This document shows positions 1 through 5,350 of a stretch of 5,578 nt of DNA, in pieces (position 1 is the first letter of the stretch; every line of letters starts with the position of its first letter). This DNA comes from Gemmatimonadota bacterium (lineage in GTDB: Bacteria > Latescibacterota > UBA2968 > UBA8231): NCBI GenBank assembly GCA_028875335.1, contig JAPPEF010000244.1, positions 1 to 5,578 of the forward strand, written 5' to 3'. The notes under the pieces are model-generated. The model saw nothing but the letters and a program-made list of their open reading frames with translations, was not told where the DNA came from and did no database searches. A program made the position numbers and the translations under genes.

Positions 1-185
1 ACGGCTGCACCTTCCACTACGCCGGTCCCAACCAGACCGCTGCGCCGCGCCGCGCATTCGCCATTATCTACATGCCCGACTACACCACGTTTACCGGGAC
101 CCACGATGCGGCTGGCGCGGCTGACGAGATGGAGGCCGGCGGGCCTTGGGACCATCCGCTGCACCCCATTCTGGCGGGCGATTGA
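1..185 (+). CDS. Phytanoyl-CoA dioxygenase (PhyH) family protein, C-terminal end only
   Basis: The frame with codons starting at position 3 is open from the window edge to TGA 183-185, giving the last 60 residues of a protein whose start lies upstream. It opens with GCTFHYAGPNQT, then PRRAFAIIYMPD. In the PhyH family of Fe(II)/2-oxoglutarate oxygenases this corresponds to the distal iron-binding His in a G-x-T-x-H-x-AGPN context (His codon 15-17). About a dozen residues later comes the Arg that salt-bridges 2-oxoglutarate (RR, codons 48-53). The tail contains HPLHPIL, a layout common in family members. The proximal HxD pair would lie outside the window. Such enzymes hydroxylate small molecules or lipids in the cytoplasm; the substrate cannot be read from this fragment. 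The next gene starts about 16 bases after the stop, so the two may share a transcript. Family assignment is from motif recognition only. Confidence 0.8.
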   Translation, partial: GCTFHYAGPNQTAAPRRAFAIIYMPDYTTFTGTHDAAGAADEMEAGGPWDHPLHPILAGD

Positions 186-201
186 GGCGGCGCAAAACGC
201 G

Positions 202-1083
202 GTGAATCCACAGATCAAATGGGTTTCTTGTATGCTCTGGCTCTTGCTCCAAGTGGCCATGCCCTTGGGTGCCGAGGAGCAGGACAGCCTCGCCGATTCG
301 CTGATGTCCATTTCCCTCACCGACGGCACCCAACTCGAAGGCACCATCATTCAGGAGACCGAAACCTACATCCTCGTCGAGACGCTGTCGGGCCTAGAAA
401 TAAAGGTGCCGAGAACATCCATTGTTGCGATAAAAAAGCGCCGTGCTGGTGCTTTCTCTCGTCCTGACCCCAACTACACCCGCCTGATGTTCGCACCTAC
501 TGGCAGGCCATTGCGCCGAGGAGATCGCTATTTCTTCGATTACTACGTATTCTTCCCCGGCATGGCCTACGGTTTCACTGACCGCCTCGGCGTGGCAGGG
601 GGCCTGTCCGTTATTCCGGGGTTGGGATTGAGCGACCAAGTCCTGTCAGTGGCCCCCAAGTTCAGCCTCTACGACAGCGACGATGTCGCCCTTTCTGCGG
701 GCGTGCTTTATATGAAGGTCGCCAACGAAGGAGCTGGAGGTATGGCCTTTGTGGTAGGGACGAAAGGTAGCCCCGACAGGAGCTTCACCTGTGGCATCGG
801 CCTAGGCTACATCGCCGAGGAGGACGAGGATGTGGATTTCGCCGAGCACCCAGTTCTCCTCCTCGGCGGCAATATCCGCCTCTCCGAGAGCATGGCCTTG
901 GTTTCGGAAAACTGGCTCATTACCGGCGAAGATCTCGGGCTCGACCAACAGCCGTTGGGCCTCGCCCTCCGCTTTTTTGGCCCCAGGATAGCTGTTGATG
1001 CCGGTGTCATTATCATCGGCGAGGTCCTCAAAGAGGGATTTCCCATCCCCTGGCTCTCCTTCGTCTATAACTTCGACGACTAA
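202..1083 (+). CDS. Exported protein, Sm/SH3-like N-terminal segment plus probable beta-barrel
   Basis: No named family is recognised. From GTG 202 the protein has 293 residues. It begins MNPQIKW, then a hydrophobic core (about residues 7-23) and a likely signal-peptidase site after PLGA, followed by acidic EEQDS. Residues 37-79 ([14 protein letters not shown], then [15 protein letters not shown], then IVAIKK) look like a small Sm/SH3-like beta barrel of the 'define a function G-T-I, express it, IxxI' type. From about residue 95 ([35 protein letters not shown]) alternating hydrophobic strands and Gly-rich turns continue to the end (SFVYNFDD), suggesting an outer-membrane barrel. The start is uncertain. 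The frame stays open back to ATG 106, but that would overlap the upstream gene by 80 bases and bury the signal peptide. ATG 232 would leave a very short signal without a Lys. A weak GAGGCGG (184-190) precedes GTG 202. Exported location is fairly safe; barrel topology is inference. Confidence 0.72.
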   Translation: MNPQIKWVSCMLWLLLQVAMPLGAEEQDSLADSLMSISLTDGTQLEGTIIQETETYILVETLSGLEIKVPRTSIVAIKKRRAGAFSRPDPNYTRLMFAPTGRPLRRGDRYFFDYYVFFPGMAYGFTDRLGVAGGLSVIPGLGLSDQVLSVAPKFSLYDSDDVALSAGVLYMKVANEGAGGMAFVVGTKGSPDRSFTCGIGLGYIAEEDEDVDFAEHPVLLLGGNIRLSESMALVSENWLITGEDLGLDQQPLGLALRFFGPRIAVDAGVIIIGEVLKEGFPIPWLSFVYNFDD

Positions 1084-1123
1084 ACCACGGTCCAAAGTCT
1101 CGTACATCCTCAGACCAGCGACT

Positions 1124-2344
1124 ATGTCCCCAAGCGAAGCCAACTACGACGAAGCCAAAGTTCCTCCGTACTCGTTACCCGACCCGCTGACGATGGCCAG
1201 CGGCGAACCCGTGGCCGACGCGGCTGCTTGGACCGAGGTGCGCCGCCCGGAGATTCTCCAGCTCTTCAAAACGCACGTCTTCGGCGAGATGCCTAGGCCT
1301 CTGCCCGGCATCCGTTTCGTTACCATCGAAGAGGGCAAGGCTCTTTCAGGTCGTGCTCTGAGACGCCAAGTTCGCGTGTGTTTCACCGATGACCATAACG
1401 GCCCGAGCATGGATATCCTGCTCTATTGCCCCGCCGACGCTGCTGGCCCGGTGCCGGTCTTCTTGGGCCTCAACTTCTTCGGCAATCACTCCATCCAACG
1501 CGATCCCGCGATCCACCTCAACACCCACTGGATGCGCGCCGAGGCGCAAAACGGCATCGTCAATCACCGCGCTACCTTCAAATCGCGCGGCTGCTTGGAA
1601 AGACGCTGGCCCGTCGCCAAGATCATCGCGCGCGGCTACGGCTTGGCCACCATGTACTGCGGCGACCTCGACCCCGACTACGACGACGGCTATCAAAACG
1701 GCGTCCACCCGCTCTTCTACCAAGAAGGGCAAAACCGGCCCGCCCCCGACGAGTGGGGTGCCATTGGCGCTTGGGCGTGGGGCTTGAGCCGGGCTGTGGA
1801 TTATCTGCAAACCGACCCGGACTGCGACCACGAGCAGGTTGCTGTGCTCGGCCATTCGCGGCTGGGCAAGACCGCGCTGTGGGCCGGGGCTTGCGACCTG
1901 CGCTTTGCTTTGGTCATCTCCAATGATTCCGGCTGTGGTGGGGCTGCGCTCTCGCGGCGGCGCTACGGCGAGACCATCGCGCATATCAATCATGCGTTCC
2001 CGCACTGGTTCTGCGACAATTTCAGACGCTATAACGATGCCGAAGACGAGTTGCCCGTAGATCAGCATCAGCTCTTGGCCCTTTGCGCGCCGCGTCCGCT
2101 CTACGTAGCCAGCGCCGTTGAGGACCGCTGGGCCGATCCGCGCGGCGAATTCCTCGCTGCCCTCGCCGCCGATCCCGTCTATCGCCTGCTCGGGATCGAC
2201 GGCTTGCCGGCCACGCAGATGCCCGCCATCGATCAGCCGGTCATGGGCCAGATTGGCTACCACATCCGCAGCGGCGGTCACGACCTCGCCGAGTACGATT
2301 GGGAGCAATACTTGGGCTTTGCCGACCGCCACTTGGGGAGGTAG
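1124..2344 (+). CDS. CE15-like (4-O-methyl-glucuronoyl methylesterase-type) alpha/beta hydrolase
   Basis: This 406-residue serine hydrolase resembles carbohydrate esterase family 15, whose characterised members cleave the ester between glucuronoxylan and lignin alcohols. The nucleophile elbow is [13 protein letters not shown] with Ser245, and the following RLGK (246-249) is the CE15 signature G-x-S-R-x-G-K. Downstream come [13 protein letters not shown] (Asp268 where many members carry Glu), AVEDRWADP (Glu333, Asp334, Asp338) as a candidate site for the acid, and SGGHDL with the catalytic His386. The N-terminus ([16 protein letters not shown]) is of the type seen in Planctomycetes-like relatives annotated acetylxylan esterase. 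ATG 1124 was chosen because the upstream in-frame codons overlap the previous gene and look non-coding. No Shine-Dalgarno is obvious. No signal peptide or TM segment is visible, so a cytoplasmic enzyme is implied, which is odd for CE15. The fold call is strong; the substrate is inference. It lies 40 bases behind the barrel-like gene and runs convergent to the next one. Confidence 0.85.
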   Translation: MSPSEANYDEAKVPPYSLPDPLTMASGEPVADAAAWTEVRRPEILQLFKTHVFGEMPRPLPGIRFVTIEEGKALSGRALRRQVRVCFTDDHNGPSMDILLYCPADAAGPVPVFLGLNFFGNHSIQRDPAIHLNTHWMRAEAQNGIVNHRATFKSRGCLERRWPVAKIIARGYGLATMYCGDLDPDYDDGYQNGVHPLFYQEGQNRPAPDEWGAIGAWAWGLSRAVDYLQTDPDCDHEQVAVLGHSRLGKTALWAGACDLRFALVISNDSGCGGAALSRRRYGETIAHINHAFPHWFCDNFRRYNDAEDELPVDQHQLLALCAPRPLYVASAVEDRWADPRGEFLAALAADPVYRLLGIDGLPATQMPAIDQPVMGQIGYHIRSGGHDLAEYDWEQYLGFADRHLGR

Positions 2345-2351
2345 AAGGCAT

Positions 2352-2391
2352 AAAAAAAGCTGGCCGATTGAATGTACAACCGGCCAGCTTT
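2352..2391 (-). terminator. Rho-independent terminator of the lipoprotein gene, possibly bidirectional
   Basis: A perfect 11-bp stem is formed by 2356-2366 (AAAGCTGGCCG) and 2381-2391 (CGGCCAGCTTT), with a 14-base loop. On the minus strand the GC-rich stem runs into seven T residues (A tract 2352-2358), the classic intrinsic terminator, placed about 50 bases after the lipoprotein stop. On the plus strand it begins 11 bases after the esterase stop and is followed by only three T residues, so it should be weaker there, though one element between convergent genes often serves both. Confidence 0.9.
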
Positions 2392-2408
2392 ATCCTCGCT
2401 TTCGCTAG

Positions 2409-2425
2409 CTCGCCGAGTAGGCGAG
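2409..2425. other. Short GC-rich hairpin in lipoprotein 3' region
   Basis: CTCGCC (2409-2414) and GGCGAG (2420-2425) form a 6-bp stem with a 5-base loop between the lipoprotein stop and its main terminator. No T-tract follows on either strand, so it is not a terminator by itself. It could protect the 3' end of the transcript or be chance in GC-rich DNA. Confidence 0.35.
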
Positions 2426-2442
2426 TTGGCAACTATGAAATT

Positions 2443-3579
2443 TCACCCGCTGCCTCCTTCACGGCCGGCGTGGCTTTCACCACCTTCGCCACCACCTGCA
2501 CCGCTCCCGTGCTCGCCGCCGCCTTCGCCGCCACCGCTTCCGTGCTCACCGCCACCTTCACTGCTTCCGCCCTCTCCGCCTTCGCCAGAGCCGATCTCCG
2601 CATGGGGCGACCAGCCAGCAAAAGCCTGGCCAGCGGCTGGCAGGTTGATGAGCAGCATCCCACCCGGCGCGAGGTCCGTCGGCGTGGTGGGCCCCAACTC
2701 CGCGATGATCGCGCCGGACTGGTCCGTCAGATGTATTTCCACCCGCACCCGGATCAACGTTTGGTTGGTCGTATTCTCCACTATGCCGTAGAACGCATCC
2801 TGGCTGGGGCTATACGACATGATTAACCGTGCGCCGTTGCGCGTCTGGTCATAGGACTGGTCGGGGGCCAGTTGCTGAGCTATGTCGCCTCCTTCGCTGC
2901 CTTCCCCACTTGTGGGAATGGGGCAGTTGCAGTCAAAGACCTCCGGATGGATCTCATAGGCGTCGAAAGCTACTCCCGCCGCCAGCGGCTCGTCGTCGAC
3001 CAACAGTTCAGTGGTCGCACTGGCACCCGGTGCTAAATCGCCGACTGGGGACGGCCCCAATTCGACGACCGTGCGCGTGCCCTGCTTGAGGTTGAGTTCG
3101 ATCTGGACGGAGCAGGCGGTCAGCGCCATCGCGTTCTCGACGATGCCCGAGAACGAGCGCCTAACCGGGTCATAGGACATGGCCACGCGCACGCCGTTGA
3201 CGACGCCGTCAAACGACTCGTCGAGCGCGAGGATCGGGCTCGATGGATCGCCTCCGCCGCCTTCGGGGCCTTCGGCATGGCCGCTGGTCTCATTACCCTC
3301 GCCTCCGCCGCCTTCGCCACCACCTGCACCGCTCCCGTGCTCACCGCCGCCTTCACCGCCGCCTGCACTGGCGACTAAACGGCCTGCTCCGCCTTCACCG
3401 CCTTCACGACCTTCGTGGCCTGCGCCTTCTGCATTACCGCTGTGTTCTCCGGCCGACTCAGACCTGCCGGATTCAGCGTTTTCGCTGGCGGACTTTATTG
3501 GATTATCAGCACAGCTGATTATTCCAATAAATGCGGGAATAAGCACCGCAACGATTGGTTTGCTCGTGTTGAGTTTCAT
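2443..3579 (-). CDS. Gly/His/Glu-rich lipoprotein with two FxLYD-like domains
   Basis: This 378-residue protein starts with K2, K7 and a hydrophobic segment ending in the lipobox IISC (Cys23). Ala follows the Cys with no Asp at +2, which favours outer-membrane sorting by the E. coli rule. Residues 30-115 are low complexity (Gly, Glu, Ser, His). Two related beta-sandwich domains follow at about 117-215 and 237-330. Both contain LALD/LAPD-x-S-[FY]-D, then NG-[VA]-R, SY, GIVEN, an ELGP turn and DLAPG. GIVEN-x-T followed by V-x-V-x-I-x-L-x-D-x-x-G and LAPG resembles the FxLYD domain. The linker holds a Cys-x-Cys (217, 219). The tail 331-378 is again Gly-rich with GEHGSG repeats (344, 355; also residue 79). 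A strong GGAGGA sits six bases before ATG. The gene is divergent from the kinase gene and ends at a good terminator. The ligand is unknown; His/Glu clusters could bind metal, which is inference. Confidence 0.85.
   Translation of the reverse strand: MKLNTSKPIVAVLIPAFIGIISCADNPIKSASENAESGRSESAGEHSGNAEGAGHEGREGGEGGAGRLVASAGGGEGGGEHGSGAGGGEGGGGEGNETSGHAEGPEGGGGDPSSPILALDESFDGVVNGVRVAMSYDPVRRSFSGIVENAMALTACSVQIELNLKQGTRTVVELGPSPVGDLAPGASATTELLVDDEPLAAGVAFDAYEIHPEVFDCNCPIPTSGEGSEGGDIAQQLAPDQSYDQTRNGARLIMSYSPSQDAFYGIVENTTNQTLIRVRVEIHLTDQSGAIIAELGPTTPTDLAPGGMLLINLPAAGQAFAGWSPHAEIGSGEGGEGGSSEGGGEHGSGGGEGGGEHGSGAGGGEGGESHAGREGGSG
2483..2532 (-). repeat. Direct repeat copy A, codes lipoprotein C-terminal Gly-rich tail
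   Basis: The 50 bases here match 3311-3360 with two differences (G to A at 2515/3343 and 2527/3355), and the first 32 bases are identical. It encodes part of GGGEGGGEHGSGAGGGEGG in the tail, with His357 equivalent to His81 of the other copy. Adjacent bases 2533-2570 hold a partial further unit (GSSEGGGEHGSGG). Confidence 0.9.
3311..3360 (-). repeat. Direct repeat copy B, codes lipoprotein N-terminal Gly-rich segment
   Basis: This is the partner of 2483-2532, offset by 828 bases (276 codons), so both copies are read in the same frame and give the same peptide before domain 1 and after domain 2. The domains between them are much more diverged from each other than these two copies are. Confidence 0.9.
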
Positions 3580-3585
3580 GGTATT

Positions 3586-3591
3586 TCCTCC
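3586..3591 (-). promoter_or_regulatory. Ribosome binding site of the lipoprotein gene
   Basis: On the minus strand the sequence reads GGAGGA, six bases before ATG at 3579. It is the only strong Shine-Dalgarno in the window and fixes the lipoprotein start. Confidence 0.88.
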
Positions 3592-3605
3592 GAGTTAAGC
3601 GGGTA

Positions 3606-3620
3606 GTTCAGACTATGAAC
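3606..3620. repeat. Inverted repeat GTTCA-N5-TGAAC in the lipoprotein leader region
   Basis: Two perfect 5-bp arms with a 5-base gap lie 27 bases upstream of the lipoprotein start. The size and symmetry would fit a dimeric regulator site or a weak leader hairpin. The arms are short enough for chance. Confidence 0.35.
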
Positions 3621-3744
3621 ACCGCGTTGCTGCATTGTGCATTTTTTTGCCATGGCATTGGACACCTATGCACTCTGCAATTTCCGTGCCAACGAAAAAG
3701 GCACTGAATCAGAGGGGTTTTGGGGCAGATTTTGGAATGGGACG

Positions 3745-3780
3745 CGGCAAATTTTCGTCGAGGACGGCAGAAATTTGCCG
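3745..3780. promoter_or_regulatory. 10-bp inverted repeat, candidate operator or leader hairpin
   Basis: CGGCAAATTT (3745-3754) and AAATTTGCCG (3771-3780) are perfect reverse complements separated by 16 bases. The gap contains a second nested stem, CGTC-GAG-GACG (3756-3766). The arms are 26 bases apart centre to centre. The right arm covers the putative -35 element of the kinase operon, a usual place for a repressor site. If transcribed it would fold into a two-tier hairpin without a following T-run. Confidence 0.55.
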
Positions 3781-3802
3781 GGGAAGGCATTTTTCCGATA
3801 AA
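3775..3802 (+). promoter_or_regulatory. Possible sigma70-type promoter for the kinase operon
   Basis: TTGCCG (3775-3780) and GATAAA (3797-3802) each match four of six consensus bases, with a 16-base spacer. Transcription would start about 80 bases before the kinase ATG. This is a weak match, and promoter rules for this lineage are unknown. Confidence 0.3.
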
Positions 3803-3833
3803 TTCAGCGGAGGCTCAACACACGGGCCACGCC

Positions 3834-3893
3834 ATGAACCAATTTTTCATCAGGTCGCTATTCATTAATTACTACGTGCGAAAAAGCGCATGA
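3834..3893 (+). CDS. Possible 19-residue leader peptide ORF overlapping the kinase start
   Basis: ATG 3834 opens a frame encoding MNQFFIRSLFINYYVRKSA and stops at TGA 3891-3893, which overlaps the kinase ATG 3890 in an ATGA junction. The kinase start lacks a clear Shine-Dalgarno, so translational coupling would make sense. However, the only nearby GGAGG (3809-3813) is 20 bases ahead of ATG 3834, too far for normal initiation. The peptide is aromatic and basic with no known family. Chance is a serious alternative. Confidence 0.25.
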   Translation: MNQFFIRSLFINYYVRKSA

Positions 3894-5350
3894 AGATTCG
3901 GCTCCAAACCAAGACGACCCTCACCATTGCGCTGCTCGTGGTCTTGGTTTTGACGGCTAGTAGTTATCTATTCTACGACACGGCAAAGCGTGCGCTCGAC
4001 GCGGAGATGGGCGAACGGCTCGTGGCGGTCGCCAAGACCTCTGCAGCTCAACTCAATGGAAGTTACTTCAGCGCACTCCAGCCGGGCGACGAAGACACGC
4101 GGTTGTACCCGAGGCTGCAAAAGCAGCTACAGTCTATGCGCGATGCTTCCGAAGCGCGGGCGATGTACGTGTTCGACCTTGAATACAAAAGCCTCGTCGA
4201 TTCCCGCCTCGATGTGCCCATTGGCAGTCAATACCACTCACTGGGCGAAGACAGAATCCATATTGACCAGGCCAAACGAGGGATAGGGGCTGCCTCCGTC
4301 GCTTTCCACGGCAAAGACGATGCTTTTTACCGATCGGCGTATGCGCCCATTCGCGACGAACACGGTGATATTGTCGCCATTCTCGCCGTGGATGCGAGTG
4401 TGCTGTTCCTCGAAACCCTTGCGGGGATGAGCCGCAACATGGTACTCATCGGCGTCGTTGGTACGGTTTTTGCAGTTGTTCTCAGCATCTTCTTAGCCCG
4501 GTCGATCGTCGTGCCGATTGAGAGGCTCTCGCAAGCGACCCAACAGATCAAGGCCGGGGCGTTCGGGACGCAGGTTGAAACGCGCAGCAAAGACGAAGTC
4601 GGCGAACTAGCCACGACATTCAACGAGATGAGTATCGCGATTCAAGAGCGGGACCAGCAGGTGTCGCGGCTGGCCGAAGAGCTTCGACAGCTATCGGCCG
4701 GGCTCGCCCATGAGGTTAGAAACCCGCTTAATGGGATGCGGATTTTCCTCGGCTTGCTCAAACGCCAAATCTCCGCCGACCCGAAAGCGAAGCAACTGAT
4801 CGAACAAGTGGATGGAGAAGTGCAGTCATTGAACCAGCTAGTCAGCGAATTTCTCGACTTTGCGCGTCCGACGCCGTTGCAGACTGAGCCGGTGGACTTG
4901 GCGGACGTAGTCGCTTCAGTATTGGCGCTGCTCGATGCGGAGTTGCGGGCGGGCGCTGTCGAGGTTCAAACAGTAAACTTGGACACCTTGCCCACCATCG
5001 AAGCAGACGCCGACCAACTCAAGTGGGTGTTCACCAATCTGGTCAAGAATGCCGCGCAAGCAATCGACCAGGGCGGAACCATCGCCATCGAAGGTTTTGT
5101 CGATGCGGATTCCGATACTATTCGCGTCGAGGTTCGGGATACCGGAGTGGGTATGTCCCCCGAGACGGCGGAACGCGCTTTTATTCCGTTTTTTACCACG
5201 AAAGACAAGGGCACAGGGCTTGGGTTGGCCATCGTCAAACGGCTGGTCGAGCATCACCAAGGCACGATTGAATGCACGAGTAAGCAAGGAGATGGTACGA
5301 CGTTTGCCCTCAAATTGCCGACGACTATGGAGCGAGAAAGACAGGCATGA
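3890..5350 (+). CDS. Membrane sensor histidine kinase (Cache-like, HAMP, HisKA, HATPase_c)
   Basis: This 486-residue kinase has TM1 at about 9-29 and an extracytoplasmic region to about 183. The later part of that region (YRSAYAPIRDEHGDIVAILAVDAS, from Tyr147) has the pattern of Cache sensor domains. TM2 is 184-206, HAMP about 203-256 (PIERL, then DEVGELATTFNEM). The H-box is LAHEVRNPLNG with phospho-acceptor His274. The N-box is NLVKNAAQ (Asn383, Asn387), G1 is DTGVGM (Asp417), the F-box region is IPFFTTKDK, and G2 is GTGLGL (441-446). All catalytic motifs are intact, so it should autophosphorylate. The AHEVRNPL type and order resemble NtrB/ZraS/AtoS-class kinases, which often pair with sigma54 activators. 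The ligand is unknown; Cache domains usually bind small metabolites such as organic acids or amino acids. Its TGA overlaps the next gene's ATG, making a coupled kinase-regulator operon. ATG 3890 has no strong Shine-Dalgarno, but its N-terminus fits a TM1 start. Confidence 0.95.
   Translation: MKIRLQTKTTLTIALLVVLVLTASSYLFYDTAKRALDAEMGERLVAVAKTSAAQLNGSYFSALQPGDEDTRLYPRLQKQLQSMRDASEARAMYVFDLEYKSLVDSRLDVPIGSQYHSLGEDRIHIDQAKRGIGAASVAFHGKDDAFYRSAYAPIRDEHGDIVAILAVDASVLFLETLAGMSRNMVLIGVVGTVFAVVLSIFLARSIVVPIERLSQATQQIKAGAFGTQVETRSKDEVGELATTFNEMSIAIQERDQQVSRLAEELRQLSAGLAHEVRNPLNGMRIFLGLLKRQISADPKAKQLIEQVDGEVQSLNQLVSEFLDFARPTPLQTEPVDLADVVASVLALLDAELRAGAVEVQTVNLDTLPTIEADADQLKWVFTNLVKNAAQAIDQGGTIAIEGFVDADSDTIRVEVRDTGVGMSPETAERAFIPFFTTKDKGTGLGLAIVKRLVEHHQGTIECTSKQGDGTTFALKLPTTMERERQA

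Larger units (their letters stand above)
3580..3889. other. Divergent intergenic regulatory region between lipoprotein and kinase genes
   Basis: About 310 bases, visibly AT-richer than the genes, separate two divergently read starts, so promoters for both must lie here. It holds, left to right: GTTCA-N5-TGAAC (3606-3620); two TGCA-N3-TGCA motifs (3631-3641 and 3669-3679) flanking the 10-bp palindrome TGCCATGGCA (3648-3657); a G-rich patch (3714-3741); a 10-bp inverted repeat (3745-3780); a promoter-like pair (3775-3802); and a 19-codon ORF (3834-3893). Open frames at 3635-3868 (+) and 3608-3790 (-) have no ribosome binding site or recognisable content, and I treat them as chance. Confidence 0.7.

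Noticed and set aside
1346..2332. 328-codon open frame on the minus strand opposite the esterase gene
   Set aside because: It is the antisense of a well-supported CE15-like gene in GC-rich DNA. Its translation is Ala/Val/Arg-rich with no recognisable motif and no convincing ribosome site.
2483..3360. CRISPR-like or mobile-element reading of the direct repeats
   Set aside because: There are only two main copies 828 bases apart, inside one coding frame and encoding the same peptide. There are no regular spacers, terminal inverted repeats or transposase.
2299..3598. Several plus-strand open frames (Pro/Ser-rich or Arg/His-rich) opposite the lipoprotein gene
   Set aside because: They mirror the Gly-rich codons of the minus-strand gene (GGC/GGT read as GCC/ACC and shifted frames). 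The minus strand has a lipobox, strong ribosome site, terminator and related domains.
3638..3656. Sigma54-like TGGCA...TGC on the minus strand upstream of the lipoprotein gene
   Set aside because: GG and GC are separated by nine bases instead of the invariant ten, so it does not fit the -24/-12 rule.
3766..3779. Sigma54-like GGCAGAAATTTGC on the plus strand upstream of the kinase gene
   Set aside because: Again nine bases lie between GG and GC, and the sequence is explained by the 10-bp inverted repeat.
3635..3868. 77-codon plus-strand and 60-codon minus-strand open frames (3608-3790) in the intergenic region
   Set aside because: No ribosome site, no family resemblance, and both run across inverted repeats and promoter-like elements. 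Most likely chance.
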